A stretch of DNA of 64,000 nucleotides from Bactrocera neohumeralis (lineage: Eukaryota > Arthropoda > Insecta > Diptera > Tephritidae): positions 12,858,144-12,922,143 of the forward strand of contig NC_065920.1 of NCBI RefSeq assembly GCF_024586455.1, written 5' to 3'. Both the position numbers and the translations under genes were made by a program. The notes under the pieces are model-generated. The model searched no databases, was not told the DNA's origin, and saw nothing but the letters and a program-made list of their open reading frames with translations. Positions 30,986 through 43,634 of this stretch are shown here, piece by piece. How positions within the stretch are numbered: the stretch's first letter is position 1; every line of letters begins with the position of its first letter.

Positions 30986-32280
30986 ACTAAATTTGAATTA
31001 GTTTATATGCAAATTTAAAATCAACCCTTAAAATTTGCATATTTATTTCAAAATCCCACGCGCCCTTGAATTAAGAAAAGGCAAATTAAATATTTCACTT
31101 ATAATACTAAAATTTACTGCTCTTAAACCACGCTAAAAAAGTTGGTTTATCAGCCATCATAAAAAATAAAAAAAATAAAGCCAAATATAAAAAATGATTT
31201 CGGTGAGCTGAGCCATTACATGCACACACACGCAGACAAACGCTGCAATTCTTTATAAGAACACATGTCAGTTAAAACGCTTAAATACTTGGAGGCATCT
31301 CACACACACCCACACTTATATAACACATTCAAGTGTCAACACTCCACTTCACTTACATGTGTATACGTCAACATTGCCATACACAAATCAGTAAATTTGC
31401 AACAGTCTATCAAGTTGCGATCTCCGCCACAGCCGCCGGCTCTTCACTTGCAGAAACAAACAGCTCGAAGCAATAAAACCAATTGCCACAGTCACCGCTT
31501 CGCAAAAGTTAACTAAACAATAAGTTTAGGTGCTAAAAAGTGTATGTGTGAGTACTCGCCTCTGTGTGTGTTTGAGTGTGTGTGCTGGTATGTTTACATG
31601 CGCCTCGAGTGGTGTATCGAATATTTGTCACCAACGCTCCGGCACTTGTCTCGATTGCTTCGAAAACTTTGTCTGCTTTTTTATTTGCGCTTCGTTTGCC
31701 ACACTTGAGCGTGTGTTGGTGCGCTGTCAAGAGGCTTCGCCTTGCGGCAAACAAAACAAATTTCGTTGAGTATGAAGTTGATTCAAAAGCAAAGGGTCGA
31801 GGCGGGCGGCGAAGCTGATAGAAACTAGAAACTTTGTGTTGTTATTTGGTGCTCATAAAATCAATATAAATAAATAGAAGAATGGCGTGCAGTAACTTAA
31901 GTATTATACACAAACACACACACATATATATTTCAAATAAAATGTGCGTTCTGTTCAGATAAAGACTTGCTTAAGAACACATTTGATGACGGTTGTTGTC
32001 TAGCCTTTTTAAAGCATAACTTATCTTCTTGTATAACTTTCTTTTCTAATAAATATTTTTGGAATGAGAAAGACTTCAGCAGGCTATGTATAACTAAAAA
32101 ACGAAAAGTAAAAAGTTTATTGCAACATTTTACTAAGCTCGCCATTTTTTAAATTGTCAGCTCCCTTTTGAATGAATACTTAAAGTCTTGGAGGCCAGAA
32201 TATAACAGTGTCAAGTCGGCATCGGCAATAGCTTGTGGATTATCAACGCTCAAAATGCTACAATTTTATTTATGAACGTA
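30986..32280. other. Non-coding stretch, nothing recognised
   Basis: CA/TG-rich microsatellite words at 31300-31320 and 31550-31590. Overlapping short ORFs on both strands (31265-31818) have no domain. Confidence 0.4.
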
Positions 32281-32284
32281 CCCA

Positions 32285-32700
32285 TTCACTAATGTGATTT
32301 GGATTTTGTAAGCCAAAAACCAAGATGCTTTCACAAACTCTTCTATGAAGTGTATTCTTATGCCACCGGATATAATGGCCTCTGACTTAAGTAGAGTCTG
32401 TCGTAAAGCCATGAATATTTGCTTAAGGGCCGACGAGCGCAAAAAGGAGAGAAAGACAAGTATCATTGAGTGGCAAAAGCAAAGGGATGTGACAGGTAAA
32501 GGAAGATAGACATGTCGTGTAATTAAGAATATACCAGCCTGCATTGACAGATCCGATAGCACAAACTTCTATTTAACTCAGTTCTTGTAGGGCCATGGTT
32601 GGTTCAGGAATACCTAAAAGAACTAACAAACGAAAGCATGATTCCCGACAACGTAGTGAGTCACATGCTGCGATAAGAGCTGGTGTGGGCTAAAATGGCC
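32285..32700 (+). mobile_element. Non-LTR retrotransposon relic (R1/jockey-like ORF2 C-terminal region)
   Basis: Plus-strand frames read KCILMPPDIMASDLSRVCRK (about 32340-32400), then SIIEWQKQRDVTGKGR (32460-32510) and FYLTQFL.GHGWFRN (32565-32610). These are the conserved region after the RT domain (W..RWD...KGRWT...FYLTQFL.GHG.F) of insect non-LTR elements. Internal stops show decay. Confidence 0.7.
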
Positions 32701-33099
32701 GCAATAGCGCTTCGAGAATTAAGAATGAAAGAACGGCAACAAGGAAGCATAAGACCACATAAATAACCCTGGAGGGAATGTGTGAAGAGGCACTTATCAC
32801 TTGGCTTGGCCCTGTGAAGTAGTGCTTCCCCCCGCAGGTCCAAATACAAGAATCTTTTACGATACTGTGCTCCACCGCAGCAATAGCATCTTTGGCAAAT
32901 TACGTGTATTTCATGAAGCTGTTTGGAATGAACAGGAGCAAAAATATCGAAAGGGTCAATATTTTGGGCTTACCATTTATAAAATCTGTTAAAAAGTTGT
33001 TCTTGAACAGAGATTAGGGCATGCGCTCACTACCAGCCACCAAATTTCATATGTACAAAAGTTTCACTCTAATTTCTCAACATTCCACACTTTCAACAG

Positions 33100-33560
33100 A
33101 GCCAGCCTCATCTCGCCAATAATGCGTTGGGTGCACAACAACTTCACAAATAAGCTCCCGAACTTCTGGCGAGTCACTGTCGATATCTGAAGCCTGGCAT
33201 TGCCCTGATGTACACAACTTTTCACCTAGTGGCCAAAGTTGGCCGTTTCTGTGCGATTTCTTCCTTCAGTCAGTCCAATCCTGTACAGTATCGATCCGAA
33301 TTAAGAGTTTATCCGTAAGTGATCAGCTCGTAGTAGATGATTCCCTGCTAATCTCAACAAACACTTTTCAACACCTTCCTTGCCCTAAATGACACAATTT
33401 TCGTTTTCAGTAATCATCTGGCTCTTTCCAAACTGAGATTGAAATATTTTTTGACGTTGAAGAACCACGCGCAGAGCTAGGATTGCTAGTAATTGGCTTA
33501 AAAGATTTGTGGTAAACTCAAAGCGCTTCGTCGATCTATGGAATGATTAATCTTAAGGAG
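33100..33560 (+). mobile_element. Non-LTR relic, ORF2 end/3' region
   Basis: The plus strand at 33410-33470 reads as HLALSKLRLKYFLTLK, matching the 'LA.LRLKYL' end of ORF2 seen on the minus strand at 4020-4060. Bases 33500-33545 (GATTTGTGGTAAACTC, CGCTTCGTCGATCTATG) match the reverse complement of 3905-3945. It is therefore a second copy of the element at 3.9-4.8 kb, in the opposite orientation. Confidence 0.6.
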
Positions 33561-33855
33561 TTTTTGGGTAACACAACGAAGAAATTTTTATTCAAGTGAG
33601 AGCCATCGTTCTTGGATCATCGTCAGGACCCCACCCAATCTAATTATCAACTTCAGAACCTTTATTTACAATTTAGCAATGATTCTAAAATGGAAGTGCG
33701 GTCCTTAAGATTTTTTTGCGTTAACTCTATCGAAACCCATACATTGAACTTCAGTTAGCATGAAATCGATACAATGATCTTTTGTGTGATCGACGTAAAG
33801 GTACCTTTTTCAATAGCCTAGTCATGATATTTTTAGTACTATTTAGATTTTCATC

Positions 33856-35012
33856 ATGAAAATACTTACGCCTGAACAACGTTTAACAATTGCTCCACTT
33901 TATTACGAAAATTCAGGTTCTCGTGCACTTCGCTCAACTTATGGTCAACATAATCAGCATACTGAGCGTACTATTCGCAACACCATCACCCATCTTGAGA
34001 CCCAGCATTCATTATTTGAATAAAATTCGACCGAATAGACCACGTCCAGCACCCAGTTAAGAAAATATAGCGACCAAAGCTGAAAGTGTAAACGAGGACC
34101 GTGAAGAGTTGACTTTGGCGCCGTTCGCAGCAACTCGGACGGACGTATGTAACGACTTGGCACATTTTTCGTCGAGATCTTAAAGTGAAAGCGTACAAAC
34201 TACAGCTTGTCCAAGAACTGAACTCGACCTTCCCAAGCGACATCGCTTCGCTCTATTGGCTCTTGAAAAGTTCCAAGAAAATCCGACATGTTCGAGCCAA
34301 ATTTTGTTCAGCGATGAGGCCTATTTCCGGCGTAATGGCTTTGGAAACAACCAAAATTTTCACATTTGGGAAGAAGAGCAACCTGAAGAGATTCAAAAAT
34401 TGCAGTTTTATCCAGAAAGACAACGGTGTGGTGTGATTTGTGGTCCGGTGAAATCATTCAAATACTTTAAAAATGATGACGGTGAAAACGCAACGTCAGC
34501 GGCGACCGATATTACGACATTACAACTCACTATTTGATGCCCGAAATGGAAGCTCGTAATATGGGCGACAACGGTTTCAATAAGACGGCGCCACTTCCCA
34601 CACATTGTGCCAATCAATGGATTTATTGAGAGAACACTTCAGTGATTTCACGTTTTGATACGGTCGATTGGTCACCAAGATCGTGTGATATCACACCGTT
34701 AGACTTTTTCCTGTGGGGATATGTAAAGTTTGAAGTCGATGCGGACAATTCCGCTTTCGATTTAGGACTTGGAGTAAAACGTCACGCGTATTATTCGCCA
34801 GTTACCAGTCGAATGCTCAAACGAGTCATCGAAAATTGGACTCAACGGTTGGACAAGCAGAGATGTAGCCGCGGCCAACATTTGAAAGAGATCTTCTTCC
34901 AAAAATAAATGTCAAAGGACGTTTTTTGAGTAATAAATAAACATTATTCATTAAATTTGAATTTTCTGTGTTTTTTCTTTGAAAATGTAGAGAACTTCGA
35001 TCACCCTTTATA
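33856..35012 (+). mobile_element. Decayed Tc1/mariner-superfamily transposon
   Basis: The translation from 33856 begins KILTPEQRLTIAPLYYENSG with the helix-turn-helix N-terminus typical of an insect Tc1/mariner group. Catalytic landmarks survive: ILFSDEAYF (about 34295-34325, first Asp) and SPRSCDITPLDFFLWG (34675-34720, third acidic position). The region of the second Asp (about 34530-34640) is scrambled. Frameshifts and stops occur at about 34021, 34060, 34170, 34440 and 34537. The C-terminal RGQHLKEIFFQK ends at 34905. The 3' terminal repeat is 34963-35010, ending in CACCCTTTATA. The left terminal repeat was not found, so the 5' end is probably lost. Confidence 0.85.
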
Positions 35013-36250
35013 TATAGCGTTTCTCGATTGCCTTTATACAGCCTGAGCTATAGATTACTAACGTCGGCTTTAGGAAAATTAATGGATTTTTTTTCCTTGA
35101 CCTTATAGTATGGAGAAGGTATGTACTACATATGTTTATTGAGAGCCTTATATATGAATTGTATGGGTTTCATAAATGTTTGACAGAAACACACACTGGA
35201 GTGGCCAAAATACATATTCTTTAATTATAGCTAATTTGATATTTTAATAATGGCCTAGCAGTCAAATAAAGCAACTGAATGTCATTATATAAGCAAACAC
35301 GATGCAAGCAATTTTCACACAAACACACATCTGCTACTTATACACTGATAATTTCAATATAATGAAGCACGGGTAATGCAAAGCTGTAAATTTTACGATG
35401 AGTTGCATGGTAAGGGCCATAACTGTCACTGCAGCGAAGGCCATATGCAGAAAGCTTATCAACCAGCAATGGCAACAGCTGCGCAGTACACACATATTTA
35501 CACCTACCAGCAGATACATACATACATACATACATACATGAGTACATCTTCAACGTTCTTACTGGAGCGAGCAGCTGCTTTCATTGCTGTCAACGCAAGA
35601 CTGATGCTGCTGCTGCATATGTAACACTTGATTTATGACGCCAAAGTCATAAGCGCTCAAAATCTGCTGTAAACACCTAAATACTTGTTTATATATACAT
35701 ATATATATATATATATGTGTGTGTGTATGTATGAGTGATGCATAAGAGTAGGTAAACAGTTTGTAAACAATCATTGCAACAGGGATGTTGCCAACGGTTA
35801 TCCTCTTATTTCCATGCTGCTGCACACACACACACATACACGCTTGCAACTAATAAGTCTCGGTTGCGCAAAGACGAGTTAAATAGCTGCATTTATTGTT
35901 ATTGTTGCATAAAGCACACACACACACATAGAGCACCTTATCAGGTGATGCCGCGCATCCTTTTCTCTTTTGCAATTTATTTGCGGCTTGTGGCAACATG
36001 CAGACAATGAACAGCAGTTTTTGCCACCGCAGCTGGAGCTGTTTTGTTAGCGTGACAGCTGAGTTGGTAGCGTTACATTATAAGCCAAGCAACTCGGCGC
36101 TGCTATTGAGCTGATAGGGAACCCTCTAAAATGTTGCCTTTTGCTGCAGCTGGTTTCAGGAGCTGAGATTTTATTTATAGCAAACGCTACTCTTGTAATT
36201 TGATTTGCAACAGAAAAAGAAAAAAATAAATATTCTCATTGAACTAAGTA
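35013..36250. other. Non-coding with dinucleotide and tetranucleotide microsatellites
   Basis: TACA repeats at 35516-35540, (TA)n then (TG)n at 35693-35735, and (CA)n at 35823-35836 and 35913-35928. No gene recognised. Confidence 0.6.
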
Positions 36251-36269
36251 TATACAAGACACAGTCGAC

Positions 36270-36810
36270 CAGACAGAAATTCTGCTCACTCACTCTCAGT
36301 TAGTCTCTTTCTAATAATTCATCACAAGTCTATTAGTTTTCCTTGTTTCAAATTATTTTTCCTTCTCACCTAATTTCACTCTCTAACTCACTTTCTAGCT
36401 CTCTTATCTTTCTCTCGCTCATATCCTACCTCTCAAACTCTTTTCCTACTGAGTATATACAAGTTACTGTTGACCCTCTGAAATAGCACTTAATCTTACT
36501 GACTTACTCCGATTAATAACTACAATCTCTTTCCCAACAGCTTTCCTTGCTTCAAATTATTTCATCCATTCAATCTCTGTCTCTCTCTCTTTCACTCAAT
36601 ATTTCTCTTATTCACTTTCTCTCAGACTATCTTCTTCTTCCACAATGATCATGTTATATCAATATTCAGTTAAAATTTTGGGGCTTGGACCTCTCGAAAT
36701 AGTATTTATGTCATAAATCTTTTTATGTGATCCCTTTTCTATTACTTTGTCTTAGTCAAAACTCCCCTCTCTCTTTCCAACTTATTTTTCTCTTCCTAAC
36801 ATAGCTTCTT
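36270..36810 (+). repeat. Pyrimidine-rich (CT) low-complexity tract
   Basis: Repeated CTCTCT/TTTCTC/CACTC words on the plus strand (36285-36440, 36570-36640, 36750-36800). It is the opposite polarity of the GA-rich tract at 40200-40335. No ORF. Confidence 0.7.
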
Positions 36811-37540
36811 ATAAATAAATTAACATATGTATATTTAAGAGAGAATTGCGATTTTTCCTTAGCCAAGTTTCAAAACCTCTGTAGATCAGTCGAACTTTTC
36901 CGCGCTTACGAAGGTAGTTCAAAGCACTGTTATGAATATGGTGTAATTAACCAATGTGTTGTCATTCTCAAATTACTTTCCTTTGACTTCGGCTGAGGTC
37001 AATAAAGCGACGGAGCATTTCACGCGCCAACAACAAGCCAAAGTCACTGAGATATTTAGAAAAAGTGCTCTTTAACTTCTTTTAAACGAATCAATTCGTA
37101 TACAGCTTGAAGTGCGATAGTGAAGACGGATGCCCGCAGGGTTTTAACGAGATCATTTAGCATATTTCGCTTCAAAATCCACTGAGGTATCAGTGAGATA
37201 AATTCGAAGTATGTTTAGCACGTGCTGAACTTTCTTTTGGTTACCTGTGTAAAGCATGTATTTCACCCTAATAGAGTTGTTTCGAGAATAACATGAGAAA
37301 ACAAAAATTAAAGATAATAAACTGATTTCTGCGAGATTCAGCTCTATATGAATATTTGTTTGAGGTGGATATTGATTCGAGTATAGAAAGTGAAAACTTA
37401 GGAATGTTATGGAAAAGTAAAATAAGCGAGAGACTTGTATGTAGGAAGTGGAATTACCTTCCAGAGCTTTGTTTTGGACCTAAAGCTTTCAATAAGTGCA
37501 TCCTAATAGGTTAGATTATACTGGCCGGCTATCACGTCAG
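36811..37540. other. Non-coding stretch, nothing recognised
   Basis: AT-rich, no ORF of note. A short relic of the neighbouring non-LTR element may extend into it, but no motif is readable. Confidence 0.35.
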
Positions 37541-38420
37541 TAAGTAATGCCAGTTGGAGTTCACTTTAATTTGAGCTGAAGTATTCGTAACACAAGACAT
37601 CAACGCTCTTTGTGAACTTTAAAATCGACTTTATATATAATTTTGCTACTTCATCTTGCCCCTTGAACTGCAATGCACCTAAATATTCAAGACGAGTTCT
37701 AGATAATGTTGGACAGGGGCGTAAGAAGTGTTCCAGCGTCTCTCTGATTCTCTGTACTTTCTGCATGTATCATCGTGATTTCAGCACATTCGACTCGCAA
37801 TCGTCCTGCAGTTCGAAACAGTTGTGAGTAAAAAGTATTCGCGTTTTCCGTCGGGCTCTTGCATATAATCTTGACTATCTTGCATGTGCTTAGGGCGTTC
37901 CATCTCGCCCTGATCCGTCTATCAGCCCTTTTGAAAATTTCATAGTATATCGTTTTTAGTGACTTCCATATTTCCTTTAATGGTTCGTTAGCCAGACCGA
38001 TGAAACCTTTTACAATCTTATCAAGTATTTAGTTTTCCGGAATTCCTTTCGCGGCCTGGAACCCAGTATATATGCAGCCGCTTTCGGGTAACCGCTTCAT
38101 CTACTGCCTCCCTGAGTATTTCTTTAATTGCCCGCTGACTATCGACGTATATGTTGATCTTCTTTATGTTATTTCCTGCATTGTTCTCTACCTAAGTCGC
38201 TTTCTAGAGCCCAAAGATTTTTGCTTCGAAGATATCGCAGTAATACTGAGGCTTGAAAGGTTACCTGAGATCGAGCTCTAAGCAATAGATTCCAAATGTC
38301 ACTTCATTAGCCATTTTTGATCCGTCCGTGTATAAGTTGTAAGTTCCGCTGGTGAGTCGCATGCTCCTGCGCAATCCACCCTAAGACTTATCGATCTAAA
38401 CGGGATTAGATCTCTGAAAT
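37540..38420 (-). mobile_element. Non-LTR retrotransposon relic spanning RNase H to ORF2 end
   Basis: The minus strand, from the high end: LYTDGSKMANEVTFGIYCLE (about 38280-38340; the first catalytic Asp and start of RNase H), NIYVDSQRAIKEILR (about 38110-38155; the second conserved region), then ETLEHFLRPCPTLSRTRLEY (about 37680-37740; ORF2 C-terminus). This is the most complete RNase H relic in the window. The intervening HSG motif is blurred and stops are frequent. Confidence 0.8.
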
Positions 38421-40090
38421 AACAGCCCTTGGCAGCTGTTGTGGGAATTGTGTGTAGAAACCTTCTTTATCATATAAATCGTGAAGATATGCGATCTATT
38501 ATACTCAGCAAACCTCTTTTTATTTGAAGTATGCCAGAAGATCCATAGGACATAAGTCAAAATCATTTTTCACAAAAAAAAATTTAACCGAAAGATGTGT
38601 TAACAACGGAACATCATGCAGCTTAGAACTGTATGTTTTAACGATAACAACTTTAAATATTAAGTCGGTCCATATAGATTTCGTTTACAATAAGCATCAA
38701 AGAGCTTCGTTGCGCAATAGTTACAGTTGACTTTCCCTTCCAGCCCAAGCTTCACCACAACATCAAGCGGCTTTTGTTGTACGCTTCCTTTAGTTTACAT
38801 AACTAGCTATTCTAATAACACCATAAATCTCCACTGTCGCTCAACGCACGGCAATGCCAAACAAAAGAACGCTGCGGCAGACAAAGAGACAGACAGAATG
38901 TGGAAGAGTTAAGTTGCAACATGTTGACGTTGATGGAACTTTTTAGTTGGCTTACAAATCATTACAACATACTGTCACAACGGCAACAACGACAACAACT
39001 ATAAATTTAACTACAATTACAACTACAACGACAACTACAACCACAAAGACAACCCCAACTATCACTACAACCACAAAGACAACTACAACTATGCAAGTTC
39101 ATATGACATATTCACTTGACAGAAGAGCACATGTAAACTTATGAAGGCAGTGCTTTTGTTGTTGCTCTGCTGCAAGTACAACTGCAACATTTGATTGTAT
39201 CTTATCTCACATTCGCAATTTCACACGAGTAGACTGCGCTCGGACTTTTAAATGCCAAACATAAACGCTCAGCTTACGAGCACTTAGTTGATATACATGA
39301 GCATGTGTATATAAATATATAGACATATATACATTGCTAGTATATATGTATGTGATATATACATCCATCAACCTCCTCCATGTGTCTTTGAGTGCCTGGC
39401 GCCTTGTAAAAGTTTTCTTTTCATCAACTTCGTTGATCAGGCTTTGTTGCCGCTGTTTGCTGATCCTAATAACCTTGACTCATTTCAAAGGATTATCTCT
39501 GTTGCCATTGCCCTCAACTCGGAACTACTAGGAAGCGCTGCTGCTGTTACTGTTATCTGCGCTCTGCTTTTACCATTCTTTTTGCTCTATTCCATTCACA
39601 TCTCAAGGTTGTTAAAGTTTTGTTTGCTGTTGTTATTGTCGTTGCCACGTAACGGCAGGTGCGTAGATGTGGCTCATAAAGGAAATAATTCAATTTTCAA
39701 TGTTGAAAGTGCTGAGAGAATGTAAAATAAATCGAGACTTTCTTTGCTCTCTCATAAACAAATTATAAATAATAACAGGAAATGGCACTGAGAAAGGTGT
39801 TAAGAGTTCAGAGTGATGTTGTTGTGTAGATATTTCATACAAATTATTATTATTATTTTTTTTTTTTTTGCTGTAGGTGAGAAGTTATGTAATAATAATA
39901 TTTCTTTTGAAAAATTAGAAAGTTTTTTTATACCTTTGGACCAGAAAGAGAAAAGACTATTGTTCATTGAATAATCAAACTTTCTGGAGGGAAGAATGCT
40001 AAATACGCGTACAAAGATGAGAAAAGTAATTATATGCGAAAAGATTTGTTAGTTTCAAAAGTTCTATCGAGAACTATTATAACCTATTTT
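38421..40090. other. Non-coding stretch with ACAACT-type low complexity
   Basis: Bases 38965-39095 are (ACAACT/ACAACG)n-like and give a Thr-rich 65-codon ORF that I reject. Bases 39300-39360 are TA-rich and 39843-39870 a poly-T run. No gene recognised. Confidence 0.55.
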
Positions 40091-40093
40091 AAG

Positions 40094-40150
40094 TTTCTGT
40101 GTTTTTTTTTCTTTAAAAAAGTAGGGAACCTCAAGATGGATCACTCTTTA
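40094..40150 (+). repeat. Solo terminal repeat of the Tc1/mariner element
   Basis: TTTCTGTGTTTTTTTTTC followed by GTAGGGAACCTC and GATCACTCTTTA matches, base for base over most of its length, the end at 34963-35010, in the same orientation. No transposase sequence is attached. Likely a leftover or a very short deletion derivative. Confidence 0.6.
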
Positions 40151-40199
40151 TTACACTTAAAAGACAGAGAGGAACAGATGGGGAGTAAGGAATAGAGCG

Positions 40200-40335
40200 T
40201 GATCATGCTTTTGTAAGCTTTTCAAATAAGTGAAGAGAGAGAGAGACAGATGAAGGAAGAGAAAAAGGGAGGGCGAGAGACTGATAAAGAGAGACAGTTG
40301 GAGAAAGAGAAAGAGCAGGGAAAGAAAGAGAACGA
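40200..40335 (+). repeat. Purine-rich (GA) low-complexity tract
   Basis: GAGAGAGAGA, GAAGAGAAAAAGGGAGGG and AGAAAGAGAAAGAGCAGGGAAAG in near succession. A GAGA-type tract can bind GAGA factor in flies, but nothing here ties it to a gene. Confidence 0.7.
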
Positions 40336-40579
40336 GTATGATCGGAAGCAGCTATAACAATAAGCAAAACATAAAAGACTCGTGTAATATTTGGATTTCA
40401 AAAAGATTTACCACTTCAGTCAAATTCTCCGATTGCAACGAATTTATGTAACGGACGAAATTCCGTTCCGACAGTAAAATGCGAAGATGTTGAGGTTTAA
40501 CACGCATTCAATATCTTTATTTATACTTTTCAGTGATATACTCAGAGGTTTTAAAATATAATATTATTAACATAGAAAG

Positions 40580-41845
40580 GTTGCCACCTGTTTGTATATT
40601 GTAAGTGAATAAAATCTATGCTGTAAAAAGTTATTGCAATTTTAATGCTCATATTGAAATTTTTAGATTTTAAGAAAGCTCATATTGAAATAAAAATTTA
40701 ACAAGGTTGCCACCTGTTAAAAAAGTTATTAAAAAAATTTTCTAAAATAAACTAAATTTTGCAATAGAGATAACTTTCAGAAAGTTCATATTTCGAAAAA
40801 GATTTTAATAAGGTTGCCACCTATTAAAAATATTTTCGTTCTACACAGTTTATTAAATAAATTAAATCTGTTATTTTAAGAAAACTCATATTGAAATAAA
40901 AATAGAACAAGGTTGTCACATACAAAGAAATTTATGAAATATAAAAAATTTTGCAATAGACTCAATTAAAAAAAAACTCGTATATTGGAAAAATTTGTTT
41001 AAGGTTGCCACCTGACAAAAAATGTTTAATTCGATAGGATTAATTATATTGAATAAAAGAAATATTATTATAGATTTAATTTTATTAAAATTTAACAAGG
41101 TTGCCACCTACTAAAAAATTGTAATTCAACAAAATTTATGAAATAAACCTAATTTTAAGAATACTCATATTTTGAAATAATTTTTAATAAGTTTGCCAGC
41201 TGTTAAAAATATTTTAATTCGATACAGTTTATTAAATAAAAAAATAAGATAATAGCATTAGTTCTTAGAATGGGCTTTCTGATACTGAAATAAAAATGTA
41301 ATAAGGTTGCCACCTGCTAAGAAACTAAATCAATAAAATTAAACAAACTAAGGAAATTTACAAGAGATTCAATTTTAAAAAGGCCCAAGGTTGCCACCTG
41401 TTAAAAAATAATAATTCAATTTTATTATAGAATAAAAGAAATACTACAAAATAATGTAATGAATGTAACGAAAGTCGTTTTTATATAATACTTTGTAAAA
41501 GGTTGCCATATGTTGAAAAAAATTTAAATCAGCAACATGATTAAAATAAAATAAGTATTAGAATAGCTTTAAGAAAGCACATATTTTAAAATAATTTTAA
41601 ATAATATTGCCACTTGTTAAACATTTTAATTCAGCAAAATTTATAAAACAACGGAGGTATTACAATGGTAGAAATTCTTTCTGATAAAAATTTTTATTCG
41701 AAGAAATGTTGCCACTTTTTTTAAGAATTTTTACATAAAAAAATGCATACTTTCAAATAGTAGTGAAACATAGTAAATATTAAATTGTAGCAGTTTAAGG
41801 CTTACAATGGAAAATATTGTTTGAAAAGGATATTGCCACCTGTTT
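40580..41845 (-). repeat. Array C: ~104-bp degenerate tandem repeat with GTTGCCACC core
   Basis: The core GTTGCCACC or a close variant starts at 40580, 40706, 40813, 40912 (GTTGTCACA), 41004, 41100, 41192, 41306, 41390, 41502, 41606, 41708 and 41832. The spacing is 84-126 bp. The core is usually preceded by ACAAG or ATAAG and followed by TGTTAAAAA. Filler words AAACTCATATTGAAATAAAA recur from 40668 to 41300. Same orientation as array B, opposite to array A. Confidence 0.9.
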
Positions 41846-43600
41846 TGAAGTAGTTTGCAAATTTACGCATTTTGAATTCGACACATGTTAGTTCGGTTTG
41901 AGCCTGCCGAGAGACCGTCGACTTTATAAAAAAAGAAACATTTCCATTATTTGGAGTCTATGATCTTATAGAGAGCCAAGACACTCAACTACAAAGCTAA
42001 TATTTTTGCAAAATAATTTTTACATAAAATAGACGAAATATTTTTAGTTACTGAAGCTAAAAGATTTGTAAATCATTAAAAGGAGAGAGATAGAGATAAA
42101 TGTTAATTAACTGCCACTTTCTTTGAATTTTTGTCAATTAAATACAGATTATATTAAAATATAAGCACTGCACAGTGCAGCACCCAGCGGAAGACATCAA
42201 CGCAAACACACCAAATGGTACACCATGGCGTATGATTAATGTGCAAGCGGCGTCGTGTCAAATAATTTTCACTACGTCTTAAATGTACTATATACATATA
42301 TTTATATATGTATATGTGTGCGTGTATATGTGAGTACACTTTCACTGCGCACAAGCCCACACACATACACACATACATAGACGCGCATACCACAATGCGT
42401 TGGAATGAGCTGGAGCTGCGACAAAGCGACCCAATTGAGTTGCAGCAAGCGTAAAATGTTCAAAAGTTGCCACAAGTAGCATGCCACAGATGAGCGCGCC
42501 AACTGCCAAGTTGTGTACCGCAAAGCACGCAAATAATTAGCGTCATTTAGTAGCAAGCGCGCGCCTTAAGATGAAGTCGAGGGCGCACATACACGCACAC
42601 AGCAGCACAAAGGCACACACACACGCGCCCTTATCAAAGTAGTGGCAATAAGACAGCAAAGTAGTGGCAATAAGATTTTCGTGTTTTTTTGTTTTTATTT
42701 TTTGCTTGTGTGGCAAGTAGCGCTGGTTTCGATTGTTTTATATTTGTTTTAGCTGACTTGCTCATTGCGCTGCTTTAGAAAAATTAGATAAAATGAAATT
42801 TATAAAGAGCAGACTCGATAAAAAGTTAGTTAGCAGCGTTAACTTGCAACAAGCTGTAAGCTGATGCAAAGTCAACGAGTCTATTAGCTGCAGCAATGCT
42901 TCATGCAAGGCTATAACGTTAACGGTAATGCCAACGACTGCACCACAGAGATTTCCGAAGTTAATGTGAGTGCATATGAGTGATTGTGGCATGCCACATA
43001 CCGCACATTTCATGTTGCACAATTCACCAACTATTTTTGTTTAAACAAAAGCGCATACATCACATAAGCTTTCACAGAAATGAGCGCGAGCTTTCATTCA
43101 CCAAAGCCGCGCTGAGTGCCCAGCATTAGATTCTGCTAATGATTTGTTGCTAAAGCACATACTAATGCCAACCAATTTTTGTTTCGCTGATTTTTGTTGT
43201 AGTAAATTCATTAAAAAACATATCACACACACATATGATGCCATATGTACATATATGTACAATAATAATAACAACAAAAACATTTGCGTTGGCTTAAGTG
43301 CGATTTGAGGTTGCCACAAGCGAAAAAAAAAATAAAAGCAACAACTAAATGGAAGAAGCCAGCTACATTTAGTGGATAACTAACAGAGCAGCGCATAACT
43401 GTAAATAAATAATAATAATAAACAAAAACATGACAGCCAAAATTGTGCCAAAGCGAAAATCATACAACGGAGTAATGAATAAAAGCCGCAAACTCATACA
43501 GACCCAGCAGGAAAAATTCGAAAGTTAGAATTTAGTACTAATACAAAAACAAAAACACAGCAATAATACCATCCACATATGCAATTTTATAGCATAACAA
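41846..43600. other. Non-coding stretch, mostly unique
   Basis: TA/TG/CA-rich words at 42290-42380 and 42590-42625. Bases 42640-42680 contain a short direct repeat of AGTAGTGGCAATAAGA. ORFs on the minus strand (for example 42302-42556 and 42762-43022) have no domain. Confidence 0.45.
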
Positions 43601-43634
43601 GTAAGGAAGGGCTAAATTCGGGTGTCACCGAATA

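Noticed and set aside
38947..39144. Thr-rich 65-codon ORF
   Set aside because: Caused by the ACAACT low-complexity tract; no start context or domain.
36270..40335. CT-rich (36.3-36.8 kb) and GA-rich (40.2-40.3 kb) tracts as an inverted pair
   Set aside because: They share composition and opposite polarity but I could not find an extended exact complement between them.
26375..41845. The three GTTGCCACC arrays as CRISPR-like arrays
   Set aside because: Only 8-9 bp are conserved, filler is AT-rich and diverged rather than unique spacers of fixed length, and the genome is eukaryotic.
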